The notes under the pieces are model-generated. The model saw nothing but the letters and a program-made list of their open reading frames with translations. It did no database searches and was not told the DNA's origin. 17,715 nucleotides of DNA from an uncultured Oscillospiraceae bacterium (GTDB lineage Bacteria > Bacillota > Clostridia > Oscillospirales > Oscillospiraceae): positions 1 to 17,715 of the forward strand of contig CAKTQM010000036.1 of NCBI GenBank assembly GCA_934597125.1. The letters run 5' to 3'. Of the stretch, positions 6,900 through 13,614 are shown piece by piece (position 1 is the stretch's first letter; each line of letters opens with the position of its first letter). The position numbers and the translations under genes were made by a program.

Positions 6900-7999
6900 C
6901 CGAGCAAGCGCTGCAAACCTATCTCGCCGCTATCCACGGCGCGGACGAAGCCGCCATGGCCGCCGCCCGCCGCCGTCAGGCCCAACTGGCAAAGCCCCCC
7001 GGCAGCCTGGGCAAGCTGGAGGATATGGCCATCCGCATGGCGGGTGTCACCGGCACGGTGTGCCCGGAGATCCGAAAGTGCCGCGTGGCGGTGTTTGCCG
7101 CCGACAACGGCGTGGTGGCGGAGGGCGTCTCCTGCGCCCCCCAGTCCGTCACGCTGCAGCAGGCCATCAACATGACCCGCCGTAAAACCGGCATGTCGGC
7201 ACTGGCCCAGACCTTTGGCGACGACGTGGCCGTCTATGACGTGGGCATCGCCGCCGACGTGCCCTGTCCCGACGTGATCCCCCGCAAGGTTCGCTACGGC
7301 ACCGCCGACCTGGCGGTGGAGCCCGCCATGACCCCCGACCAAGTCCTCCGGGCCCTCGCCGTGGGCATGGAGGCCGCCGCTCAGGCCAAGGCCGACGGCG
7401 TCTCGGTGCTGGGCATAGGGGAAATGGGCATCGGCAATACCACCACCAGCGCCGCCGTGCTGTCCGTTTTGCTGGATGTGCCGGTGGAGTCCGTCGCCGG
7501 CCGCGGCGGCGGCCTGACCGACGCGGGCTTTGACCGGAAAAAGCAGGTGCTCCGTCAGGCGCTGCAGCTGCACCGCCCCGACAAAAACAACGTGCTGGAC
7601 GTGCTGCATAAGGTGGGCGGACTGGATATCGCCGCCATGACCGGCGCCTTTCTGGGCTGCGCCCACGAAGGACTGGCCGCCGCCGTGGACGGCTATATCT
7701 CCGTTGCCGCCGCCCTGTGCGCCGTGCGGCTGTGTCCCGCCGTGGGGGATTACCTCTTCCTCTCCCACCAGTCCTATGAGCTGGGTTATGCAAAGGCGGC
7801 TCAGGCTCTGGGCCTGACCCCCTGCCTCGCGCTGGATATGCGCCTGGGGGAGGGCAGCGGCTGCCCGCTGCTGTTCCGCGTGCTGGAGGGCGCCTGCGGC
7901 GTCATGGCCCACATGGCTACCTTTGCCGAAGCCGCCATCGAAGATGACTACCTGACACCCATCCGCTCCGGCGACAGCTTTACCGTGGAGGACGTATGA
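6896..7999 (+). CDS. cobT: Nicotinate-nucleotide:dimethylbenzimidazole phosphoribosyltransferase
   Basis: CobT transfers ribose phosphate from nicotinate mononucleotide to the lower-ligand base, giving alpha-ribazole 5'-phosphate for cobalamin's nucleotide loop. The 367-residue length is close to the usual ~350. Family segments are clear: KPPGSLGKLE at 33-42, ADNGVVAEGV at 69-78, GIGEMGIGNTTTSAAV at 173-188, and DMRLGEGSGCPL at 314-325, where Glu319 is the catalytic general base. The LxLxxS-type base pocket is not enough to say which benzimidazole or phenolic base is used. The gene starts four bases before the TIM-barrel stop and ends four bases into cobU, so it is coupled on both sides. The identification is firm. 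Confidence 0.95.
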   Translation: MTEQALQTYLAAIHGADEAAMAAARRRQAQLAKPPGSLGKLEDMAIRMAGVTGTVCPEIRKCRVAVFAADNGVVAEGVSCAPQSVTLQQAINMTRRKTGMSALAQTFGDDVAVYDVGIAADVPCPDVIPRKVRYGTADLAVEPAMTPDQVLRALAVGMEAAAQAKADGVSVLGIGEMGIGNTTTSAAVLSVLLDVPVESVAGRGGGLTDAGFDRKKQVLRQALQLHRPDKNNVLDVLHKVGGLDIAAMTGAFLGCAHEGLAAAVDGYISVAAALCAVRLCPAVGDYLFLSHQSYELGYAKAAQALGLTPCLALDMRLGEGSGCPLLFRVLEGACGVMAHMATFAEAAIEDDYLTPIRSGDSFTVEDV

Positions 8000-8529
8000 G
8001 AATTCTATTGACCGGCGGCGGCAAAAGCGGCAAAAGCACCGCCGCCCAGCACCTGTGCCGCCATCTGGCGGCAGGCGGGGCCCTGTACTATTGGGCCACC
8101 ATGACCCCCCGCGACAGCGAGGATCGCGCCCGCGTCCGCCGCCATATCGCCGATCGGGACGGCTGGGGCTTTCAGACCATCGAGCGCAGCACCGATCTCC
8201 CGGCCGCCCTGCCCCGAATCGACAGGCGCGGCGTCATCCTGCTGGACAGCGTCACCGCCGCCCTGTCCGAGGCCATGTTCGGGCCGGAATTTGACGCGGC
8301 CGCACCGGAAAGGGTGACGGCGGAGCTGCTGACCCTCAGCCGCCACTGCGCCCATTTCGTCTGCGTCTGCGACGACCTGTGGCAGGGGGGCGAGGGCTAT
8401 GCCGACTGGACGGAGACCTACGTTCGCGGCCTTGCCCGGATCTGCCGCGCTCTGGCGGCGGAATTTGATGTGGTGTGCCACATGGCGGCGGGTCTGCCCC
8501 ATGTGTGGAAGGGGGCGTGGCCGCTGTGA
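7996..8529 (+). CDS. cobU: Adenosylcobinamide kinase / adenosylcobinamide-phosphate guanylyltransferase (divergent C-terminus)
   Basis: CobU phosphorylates adenosylcobinamide and then transfers GMP to it, making the GDP-activated corrinoid used by CobS. The 177-residue protein has P-loop GGGKSGKS at 7-14, the WATMTPRD segment at 33-40, and RVRRH with His50 in the place of the guanylylated histidine. ILLDSVTAALSEAMF at 81-95 matches the core strand. The C-terminal half is unusual: the NEVGxGxVP motif expected near residue 120-135 is replaced by a DDLWQGGEGY-like segment. A second short CobU-like protein two genes downstream keeps that motif. The start overlaps the cobT stop (ATGA), and the stop overlaps the cobS GTG. 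The gene identity is good; full bifunctionality is not certain. Confidence 0.88.
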   Translation: MRILLTGGGKSGKSTAAQHLCRHLAAGGALYYWATMTPRDSEDRARVRRHIADRDGWGFQTIERSTDLPAALPRIDRRGVILLDSVTAALSEAMFGPEFDAAAPERVTAELLTLSRHCAHFVCVCDDLWQGGEGYADWTETYVRGLARICRALAAEFDVVCHMAAGLPHVWKGAWPL

Positions 8530-9254
8530 AAGAATGGTTTTATGGCTTTTTCATGGCTTGGGGAATGTTCCTGTCCCTGCCCTGCCCGCTGAAAATATGG
8601 AACGAAAAGGCCCGCGGCAAAATGCTTTCCTGCCTGCCCCTTGTGGGCTTTGTGGTGGGCGGCGTGTGGGTGCTGGCGGCGTATGCCGCCCGCTTTCTGC
8701 CCCAGCCTGTGGGCGGCCTGCTGATGGCCGCCGCCCCGTGGCTGGTGACGGGCTTTCTGCATCTGGACGGCTTCATGGACGTGTGCGACGCGGTGCTCAG
8801 CCGCCGCGACCTGCCCCGCCGTCAGGAGATTTTGAAGGATTCCCACTGCGGTGCCTTCGCCGTGATCTCCATGGTGCTGCTGGCCCTGACCCAGTGGGGC
8901 GTGGCTATGTCGGGTGAAAATGTATACCTGCCCGCGCTGCTGCTGATTCCCGTGGCGTCCCGCGCCTGCGCCTCTCTGGCGGTGCAGACCCTGCGGCCCA
9001 TGGCCGCCAGCCAGTACGCCGCCATGGACAGGAAGAAAAGCGGCGTCGTGTTCGCCGCCGTGCTCCTGACGGCGGCCATCGCCGTCCCCCTGCTCCTCTG
9101 GCGCAGCGGTGCCCCGCTGGCGGCGGCGCTGGGGTATTTTCTGGCGGTGTGGTACGCCGACCGGCAGTTGGGCGGCATGTCCGGCGATGTGTCGGGCTTC
9201 GCCCTGACGCTGAGTGAGCTGTGCGGCCTTGCCGCGTTGATCTTTGTGAGGTGA
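8526..9254 (+). CDS. cobS: Adenosylcobinamide-GDP ribazoletransferase (cobalamin synthase)
   Basis: CobS is the membrane enzyme that joins adenosylcobinamide-GDP to alpha-ribazole or its phosphate. Family motifs are TGFLHLDGFMDVCDA at 75-89 with metal-binding aspartates, EILKDSHCGAFAV at 101-113, and GGMSGDVSGFALTLSEL at 216-232. Five to six hydrophobic segments are visible, e.g. 36-56, 111-124, 135-150, 176-192. I take GTG 8526 as start because it gives the usual VKEWFYGF beginning, overlaps the cobU stop (GTGA), and follows GGAAGGGG at 8507-8514. An in-frame ATG at 8475 would add 17 non-family residues inside cobU. The resulting length of 242 fits the family. Identification is firm. Confidence 0.93.
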   Translation: MKEWFYGFFMAWGMFLSLPCPLKIWNEKARGKMLSCLPLVGFVVGGVWVLAAYAARFLPQPVGGLLMAAAPWLVTGFLHLDGFMDVCDAVLSRRDLPRRQEILKDSHCGAFAVISMVLLALTQWGVAMSGENVYLPALLLIPVASRACASLAVQTLRPMAASQYAAMDRKKSGVVFAAVLLTAAIAVPLLLWRSGAPLAAALGYFLAVWYADRQLGGMSGDVSGFALTLSELCGLAALIFVR

Positions 9255-9259
9255 ACAGT

Positions 9260-9610
9260 ATGGAACTTGTCATCGGCGGCGCCTTTCAGGGCAAGCTGAC
9301 CTGGGCGCTCTCCCATTACGGCCTGACTATGGCCGATGTCTGCGATCTGGCGCGGGAGGATCCCGTCCCCGATAAAAAAATTTACTGGCATCTGGAGGCG
9401 CTGACCCGCCGCCGCGGGGATATCACCCCCTACCTGCCCCTTTTTGAACACGCGGTGGTCATTACCCGCCAGGTGGGCGGCGGCATCGTCCCCATGGACG
9501 GCGAGGAGCGGGCGTGGCGGGAGCGTCACGGTGCCCTGACCCAGCAGCTGGCCCGACAGGCCACCCGTGTGACTAACGTTCTGTGCGGACTGACGGAGGA
9601 ATTGAAATGA
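9260..9610 (+). CDS. Short CobU-like protein (truncated or specialised cobinamide kinase/guanylyltransferase homologue)
   Basis: This 116-residue protein begins MELVIGGAFQGKLTWA, a CobU-type P-loop in which Gly-Lys remain but the next residue is Leu instead of Ser/Thr. Its C-terminal half is classic CobU: VVITRQVGGGIVPMD at 66-80, then R...ERHGALTQQLA..A..V, and a final CGL. The middle region with the guanylylated histidine is missing, so it is about 60 residues shorter than CobU. ATG 9260 follows GAGGTGA at 9248-9254; an in-frame ATG at 9221 lies inside cobS. It overlaps the next gene by ATGA. It may complement the divergent CobU upstream or be a regulator; both are inferences. Confidence 0.75.
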   Translation: MELVIGGAFQGKLTWALSHYGLTMADVCDLAREDPVPDKKIYWHLEALTRRRGDITPYLPLFEHAVVITRQVGGGIVPMDGEERAWRERHGALTQQLARQATRVTNVLCGLTEELK

Positions 9611-10170
9611 TCCTGACTTTACTGCGCCACGGCCAGACCGAGGGCAGCATCAACGACCTGTATTACGGCGCGGCGGATATCCCCGTGCTGCCGGACTCTC
9701 TGGCGGAGCTTCACGCCCACGCCGCCCAATATCCCACCGCGCCCCGGTATTTTACCAGCGGTATGCTGCGGACGGAGCAGACCCTTCGCGCCATCTACGG
9801 CGACGTGCCCCACACCGTCCTGCCGGGGCTGCGGGAGATGGACTTCGGCGATTTTGAAATGCGCAGCTACGATCAGCTGAAGGACGATCCCGCCTTTCAG
9901 CACTGGATCACCGACAGCGAGCACCTGCCCTGTCCCAACGGCGAAAGCGCCCCTCAGACCACGGCGCGGAACCTGAAAGCCATGGAGACGGTGCTGGCGC
10001 AGGATGCCGACGCGGTGTGCGTCATCCACGGCGGGGTCATCGCCGGCTTCATGATGACCTGGTTCGGCGGTCTCCGCGTGGACTGGTATCGCAAGGCCGG
10101 CACCGGCTATCAGGTGACCTTTGAAAATGGCCGGAGCGTCAAATGGGTACGGGTGCCGGAGGACATATAA
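9607..10170 (+). CDS. cobC: Histidine phosphatase family protein, probable alpha-ribazole phosphatase
   Basis: This 187-residue protein is of the phosphoglycerate-mutase-like histidine phosphatase superfamily. The phosphorylated histidine is in LLRHGQTEG (His8), with a second arginine in SGMLRTEQT at 51-59, an acid in LREMDFGDFE (Glu77) and the second catalytic histidine in VIHGGVI (His141). Its place inside the cobalamin operon makes alpha-ribazole-5'-phosphate phosphatase (CobC) the best reading: it removes the 5'-phosphate before or after CobS. The start is ATG 9607, overlapping the preceding stop; an in-frame upstream ATG at 9583 is less likely. Its stop shares one base with the yqeC ATG (TAATG). 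The superfamily is certain and the substrate is inferred from context. Confidence 0.85.
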   Translation: MILTLLRHGQTEGSINDLYYGAADIPVLPDSLAELHAHAAQYPTAPRYFTSGMLRTEQTLRAIYGDVPHTVLPGLREMDFGDFEMRSYDQLKDDPAFQHWITDSEHLPCPNGESAPQTTARNLKAMETVLAQDADAVCVIHGGVIAGFMMTWFGGLRVDWYRKAGTGYQVTFENGRSVKWVRVPEDI

Positions 10171-10841
10171 TGGAAATTTCCCCCCTGCTCAGCGTGGAAA
10201 AAGGCGTCACCGCCCTCATCGGCGGCGGCGGCAAGACCACCCTGATGGCCGCACTGGCGGAGGAGCTGCGCCCGCGGGGCAGCGTGATCATAACCACCTC
10301 CACCCATATCCAACGGCCGTCCCGGTATCCTCTGCTGCTGACGGTGGATCCCGCTGCTGTGGCCGCCGCCCTGACGGAGCATGGCGTGGTGTGCGTGGCC
10401 GCCGAGGGGCCGGAGGGCAAGCTGACCGCGCCCGCCCTGTCCTTTGACGTTCTGCGCGCTCTGGCGGATTTTGTGCTGGTGGAGGCCGACGGCGCCAAGC
10501 GCCTGCCCCTGAAAGCCCACGCCCCCCACGAGCCGGTGATCCCCCCCTGTGCCCGCCAGACCATCTATGTGGTGGGGGCCGACGGCTTTGGCCGTCCCAT
10601 CCGTCAGGTCTGCCACCGTCCGGAGCGCTACGCCGCCCTGTGCGGCGCGGCGGAGGACGATATCGTCACCCCCGCCCGTCAGGCCGCGGTGCTGCGCGCC
10701 GAGGGCTATGATACCGGCTGGGTCTATATCAATAAGGTGGAGACGGCGGCGGATCGGGCCAACGCCGGGGCGCTGGCCGCTCTGCTGCCCGGCACGGTCG
10801 TGGCGGGAAGTCTGAGGGAGAAGCGGTATAGGGTACTGTAG
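10170..10841 (+). CDS. yqeC: YqeC-type selenium-dependent molybdenum hydroxylase accessory protein
   Basis: This 223-residue P-loop protein is of the YqeC family, found with selenium-dependent molybdenum hydroxylases and thought to help mature their cofactor. The nucleotide site is IGGGGKTTLM at 17-26. VEADGAKRLPLKAHAPHEP at 104-122 is the family signature, followed by VVGADGFG at 134-141 and a C-terminal GSLREKRYRVL. The start at ATG 10170 overlaps the cobC stop as TAATG and follows GGAGGA at 10158-10163; an in-frame ATG at 10143 lies inside cobC. It is the last gene of the cobalamin operon, which is an unusual home for it. An XdhC-family gene lies 4 kb downstream. The family call is good; the exact reaction is not established. 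Confidence 0.85.
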   Translation: MEISPLLSVEKGVTALIGGGGKTTLMAALAEELRPRGSVIITTSTHIQRPSRYPLLLTVDPAAVAAALTEHGVVCVAAEGPEGKLTAPALSFDVLRALADFVLVEADGAKRLPLKAHAPHEPVIPPCARQTIYVVGADGFGRPIRQVCHRPERYAALCGAAEDDIVTPARQAAVLRAEGYDTGWVYINKVETAADRANAGALAALLPGTVVAGSLREKRYRVL

Positions 10842-10894
10842 TACACCGCCGCAGTCCCTGCCGGATGCCGCGCCGCACCATCTTTCATCATTTC

Positions 10895-10921
10895 GCGGGG
10901 GGCGGAGTTCTGCCCCGCCGC
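10895..10921 (+). other. GC-rich hairpin downstream of yqeC
   Basis: GCGGGGGGC (10895-10903) can pair with GCCCCGCCGC (10912-10921) with one bulge and an 8-base loop. No U-run follows. It lies between the yqeC stop and the intrinsic terminator and may protect the 3' end of the operon mRNA. Confidence 0.4.
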
Positions 10922-10938
10922 CGGAAGCAGACTACCCG

Positions 10939-10965
10939 CAGGCCGTCTTGTGACGGCCTGTTTTG
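10939..10965 (+). terminator. Intrinsic terminator of the cobalamin operon
   Basis: CAGGCCGTC (10939-10947) pairs perfectly with GACGGCCTG (10952-10960) over a TTGT loop and is followed by TTTTGCT. It lies about 100 bases after the yqeC stop and upstream of the next operon's promoter. Confidence 0.75.
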
Positions 10966-10987
10966 CTATCCTCGCACAAAAATCCGA

Positions 10988-11009
10988 CAATACCGCACAG
11001 ATCGTATTG
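10988..11009. promoter_or_regulatory. Operator-like inverted repeat overlapping the importer promoter
   Basis: CAATAC (10988-10993) and GTATTG (11004-11009) form a perfect 6-bp inverted repeat with a 10-base spacer, 22 bp overall, about two helical turns. The right half overlaps the -35 box. This is where a dimeric repressor would act. The sequence does not match a site I can name. Confidence 0.4.
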
Positions 11010-11035
11010 CGCGAAAAAGAATAACGCGGTAAAAT
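11007..11035 (+). promoter_or_regulatory. Promoter of the FecCD-type importer operon
   Basis: TTGCGC (11007-11012) and TAAAAT (11030-11035) are spaced by 17 bases in an AT-rich stretch. The -10 matches five of six consensus positions and the -35 three. Transcription would start near 11042, leaving a leader of about 25 bases before the ATG at 11068. Confidence 0.55.
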
Positions 11036-11067
11036 AAAAAGCAAAACGATCGAAAGGAGCGCCGCCC

Positions 11068-12102
11068 ATGACCCGCAGCAAGCCCCATACCGCCGCCGAT
11101 GGCCGCGCCGCGCTGTATATCGCCGTTCTGGCGCTGGTACTGCTGGCGCTGGCGCTGCTGTCCTTCGTGCTGGGCCGGTACGACGTGCCCTTCGTTCAGG
11201 TGGTGCGGATCCTGCTGTCCCGCGTGGTGCCTCTGGAAAAGACCTGGACGGACAACATGGCGGCGGCGGTGCTGAACGTCCGCCTGCCCCGTATCCTGCT
11301 GGCAGGGCTGGTGGGATGCGCTCTGTCCGCCGCCGGAACGGCGTATCAGTCGGTGTTCCGCAATCCCATGGCCGCGCCGGATATTCTGGGCGCGTCGTCG
11401 GGGGCCTGCTTCGGCGCGGCGCTGGCGATTTTGCTGGGCCTCGTCCGTCTGGGCGTCACGGCGCTGGCCTTTGCCGCCAGCCTTGCCACCGTGGCGCTGG
11501 TGTATGTGCTGGCCCGCCGTATTCGGGGCAATCAGGTAGTCAATCTGCTGCTGGCGGGCATTATGATCTCGTCGCTGTTCTCGGCGGGCACCTCTTATAT
11601 CAAGCTGGTGGCTGACCCCACCAATCAGCTGCCCGCCATCACCTATTGGCTCATGGGCAGTCTCAGCGGCGCGCGGATGAAGGACGTGGGCTTCGCCCTG
11701 CTGCCCATGGCGCTGGGGCTGGTGCCTTTGCTTCTGCTGCGCTGGCGAATCAATCTTCTGACGCTGAGCGAGGAGGAAGCCCGTTCCATGGGTGTCAACA
11801 CCAGACTGCTGCGCCTGGCGGTGATCCTGTGCGCCACCGTGCTGACCGCCGCCAGTGTCTCCGTCAGCGGCATGATCGGCTGGGTGGGTCTTGTGATCCC
11901 CCATCTCAGCCGCAAGCTGGTGGGCAGCGACTGCCGCCGCCTGCTGCCGGCGGCCATGCTGCTGGGGGCCATCTTTCTGCTGGCGGTGGACAACGTCTCC
12001 CGCAATCTGCTGGCGGTGGAGATCCCCATTGGGATCCTGACCGCCTTTGTCGGCGCCCCCTTCTTCCTGTATCTCATGACCAGAAAGGAGCATGTGCTAT
12101 GA
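11068..12102 (+). CDS. FecCD/BtuC-family ABC transporter permease
   Basis: This 344-residue membrane protein is the channel subunit of a type II (BtuCD-like) importer, the class that moves corrinoids, haem, ferric chelates and, in MolBCA, molybdate/tungstate. About ten hydrophobic helices fit the family. Signature segments include QSVFRNPMAAPDILGASSGA at 94-113, LLLAGIMISSLFSAG at 160-174, LMGSLSG at 195-201, and the ATPase-coupling region GLVIPHLSRKLVGSD at 274-288. AAAGGAG at 11053-11059 supports the ATG at 11068. The stop overlaps the ATPase ATG by three bases (ATGA). Nothing in the permease itself fixes the substrate. Confidence 0.93.
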   Translation: MTRSKPHTAADGRAALYIAVLALVLLALALLSFVLGRYDVPFVQVVRILLSRVVPLEKTWTDNMAAAVLNVRLPRILLAGLVGCALSAAGTAYQSVFRNPMAAPDILGASSGACFGAALAILLGLVRLGVTALAFAASLATVALVYVLARRIRGNQVVNLLLAGIMISSLFSAGTSYIKLVADPTNQLPAITYWLMGSLSGARMKDVGFALLPMALGLVPLLLLRWRINLLTLSEEEARSMGVNTRLLRLAVILCATVLTAASVSVSGMIGWVGLVIPHLSRKLVGSDCRRLLPAAMLLGAIFLLAVDNVSRNLLAVEIPIGILTAFVGAPFFLYLMTRKEHVL

Positions 12103-12890
12103 GCCTTTCTGTGGAAAATCTGTCCTTCTCCTATGGCGATACGCCGGTGCTGCGGAGCGTCAGCTTCACGGCGGAGGCGGGGGAGCTGCTGTCTGTTCTG
12201 GGCCCCAACGGCGTGGGAAAAACCACCCTTTTCCGGTGCATTTTAGGTACATTAACGCCCCAAATGGGGTGCATAAACATGGGGAATGAGCCCCTTTCCG
12301 CCCTGCCCTGGCGGGAGCGGGCCAGACGCATCGCCTACATCCCCCAGATCCATCCCCCCACCTTTGGCTACACCGTGCTGGACACGGTGCTGATGGGTAC
12401 GGCCCGCCAGCTGAACGCCCTCCAGTCCCCCAGGGCGGAGCAGCTTCGTCTGGCGGAGGAGGCGCTGGAGCAGGTGGGCGCGGCGCACCTGCGGGAGCGG
12501 AATTTCACCCGTCTCTCCGGCGGCGAGCAGCAATTGGTGCTCATTGCCCGGGCGCTGGCCCAGCAGGCCCAGGTGCTGCTGATGGACGAGCCCACCTCCG
12601 CGCTGGACTACGGCAATCAGCTGCGGATCCTGCAGTTGGTGCGCCGTCTGGCGGAGGACGGCTACACCGTGATCCTCAGCACCCATAATCCCCAGCACGC
12701 CCTGACCTTCGCTACCCGCCTGCTGGCGCTGAAGGACGGCGCGGTGGCCGCCTGGGGCGACCCCCGCCGGGTGCTGACGCCATCGCTGGTGGAGCAGCTT
12801 TACGGCGTGCGGGCCGACCTGATCGACACGGCGACCGGCCCCGTGCTGGCGCCCCGTATGGAGGGCGACGTCCATGTTTCAATGGAATGA
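12099..12890 (+). CDS. FecE/BtuD-family ABC transporter ATPase
   Basis: This 263-residue ATPase drives the FecCD-type permease. Walker A GPNGVGKT lies at 35-42, the Q-loop in AYIPQIH at 79-85, signature LSGGE at 139-143, Walker B VLLMDEP at 159-165 and switch His196 in STHNPQH. The ATG at 12099 is chosen over a longer upstream frame because it overlaps the permease stop, follows AAAGGAG at 12084-12090, and starts exactly at the domain's first strand. Its last 17 bases overlap the methyltransferase start, an unusually long overlap that implies coupled translation. No TOBE domain is present, as expected for this ATPase class. Confidence 0.93.
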   Translation: MSLSVENLSFSYGDTPVLRSVSFTAEAGELLSVLGPNGVGKTTLFRCILGTLTPQMGCINMGNEPLSALPWRERARRIAYIPQIHPPTFGYTVLDTVLMGTARQLNALQSPRAEQLRLAEEALEQVGAAHLRERNFTRLSGGEQQLVLIARALAQQAQVLLMDEPTSALDYGNQLRILQLVRRLAEDGYTVILSTHNPQHALTFATRLLALKDGAVAAWGDPRRVLTPSLVEQLYGVRADLIDTATGPVLAPRMEGDVHVSME

Positions 12891-13614
12891 GGAAAAAGTC
12901 CGCTTTATGGAGGACGCCGCCGCGTGGGGGGATTTTCACGCCCGTCTGGCGGCGCTGCTGGCGCCGGAGCTGCCCCCGGAGGGCCGCGTCTGCGACGCCG
13001 GCTGCGGCACGGGACATCTGTCCCTGGCCCTGTCGCCTTATGTGAAGCAGGTAACGGCGGTGGATGTCAGCGAAAAGGCGCTGTCCCTGCTGGCGGACAA
13101 GTGCCGGAAACGGCAGATCCGCAATGTGGAGATCCGCTGCGGCGACATCGCCCGGCTGCCGCCGCCGGAGCCCTATGACGCCATGGTGTTCTGCTTCTTC
13201 GGCCATATCGAGGAGATTTTAGCGATTTCGGCGGCCCAGTGCCGCGGCACAGTGCTGGCCATCATGCGCAACGACAGCGCCCACCGGTTTTCCGCCGCTC
13301 AGAGCGCCATCCGCCACGGCGGCTATCCCCGGGGGCGGGCGGAGCTGACGGCCCGGGGCATCCCCTTCCGCGCCCGGGAGGGTGAGCTGCCCATGGGGCA
13401 GCCCTTCCGTACGCTGGACGATGCCCGCCGTTTTTTTGAACTGTATCGCCGCGACGGCGATACCACCCCTGTCACAAACGACTTTCTGCGCGCACGGCTG
13501 ACGGCCACGGGACGGGAGGATTTTCCCCTCTACCTGCCCCAGAGCCGCCGTTTCGGCGTGCTGCGCTGGGAGACGAGTGAGATAATCCATCAAGCAAAAG
13601 GAGATCACCGATGA
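12874..13614 (+). CDS. Class I SAM-dependent methyltransferase in importer operon
   Basis: This 246-residue soluble protein has the Rossmann-fold methyltransferase motifs: VCDAGCGTGHLSL at 39-51 (SAM-binding motif I), AVDVSEKAL at 62-70 (motif II acid), CGDIARLP at 89-96 and YDAMVFCFFGH at 101-111. It lies between the importer's ATPase and binding protein, overlapping both genes (17 bases and ATGA). It must therefore be made with the transporter. The acceptor is unknown. It could modify an imported cofactor or chelate, or make a small metal-binding ligand. ATG 12874 follows a GGAGGGC at about 12860-12866. The fold is certain, the function is not. Confidence 0.88.
   Translation: MFQWNEEKVRFMEDAAAWGDFHARLAALLAPELPPEGRVCDAGCGTGHLSLALSPYVKQVTAVDVSEKALSLLADKCRKRQIRNVEIRCGDIARLPPPEPYDAMVFCFFGHIEEILAISAAQCRGTVLAIMRNDSAHRFSAAQSAIRHGGYPRGRAELTARGIPFRAREGELPMGQPFRTLDDARRFFELYRRDGDTTPVTNDFLRARLTATGREDFPLYLPQSRRFGVLRWETSEIIHQAKGDHR

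Noticed and set aside
7167..7793. A 208-codon Arg/Pro-rich minus-strand frame within cobT.
   Set aside because: Arginine/proline-rich composition is a codon-bias artefact; no ribosome site or domain.
8475..8525. Longer cobS beginning at the in-frame ATG 8475.
   Set aside because: The added residues lie within cobU and do not resemble CobS N-termini; GTG 8526 has the right overlap, ribosome site and protein start.
10803..10960. Partial resemblance to a cobalamin riboswitch: an ACTGTA-like stretch near 10835, AAGCAGACTACCCGC near 10925 like its conserved 3' end, and a terminator right after.
   Set aside because: The core GCCACTG box and the GGTGxxA segment are missing, the 5' part falls inside yqeC codons, and the importer has its own promoter downstream of the terminator. 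A covariance-model search scoring this region well would reopen the idea.
11646..12098. N-terminal extension of the BtuD-like ATPase inside the permease gene.
   Set aside because: It is an out-of-frame reading of the permease; the domain and ribosome site point to ATG 12099.
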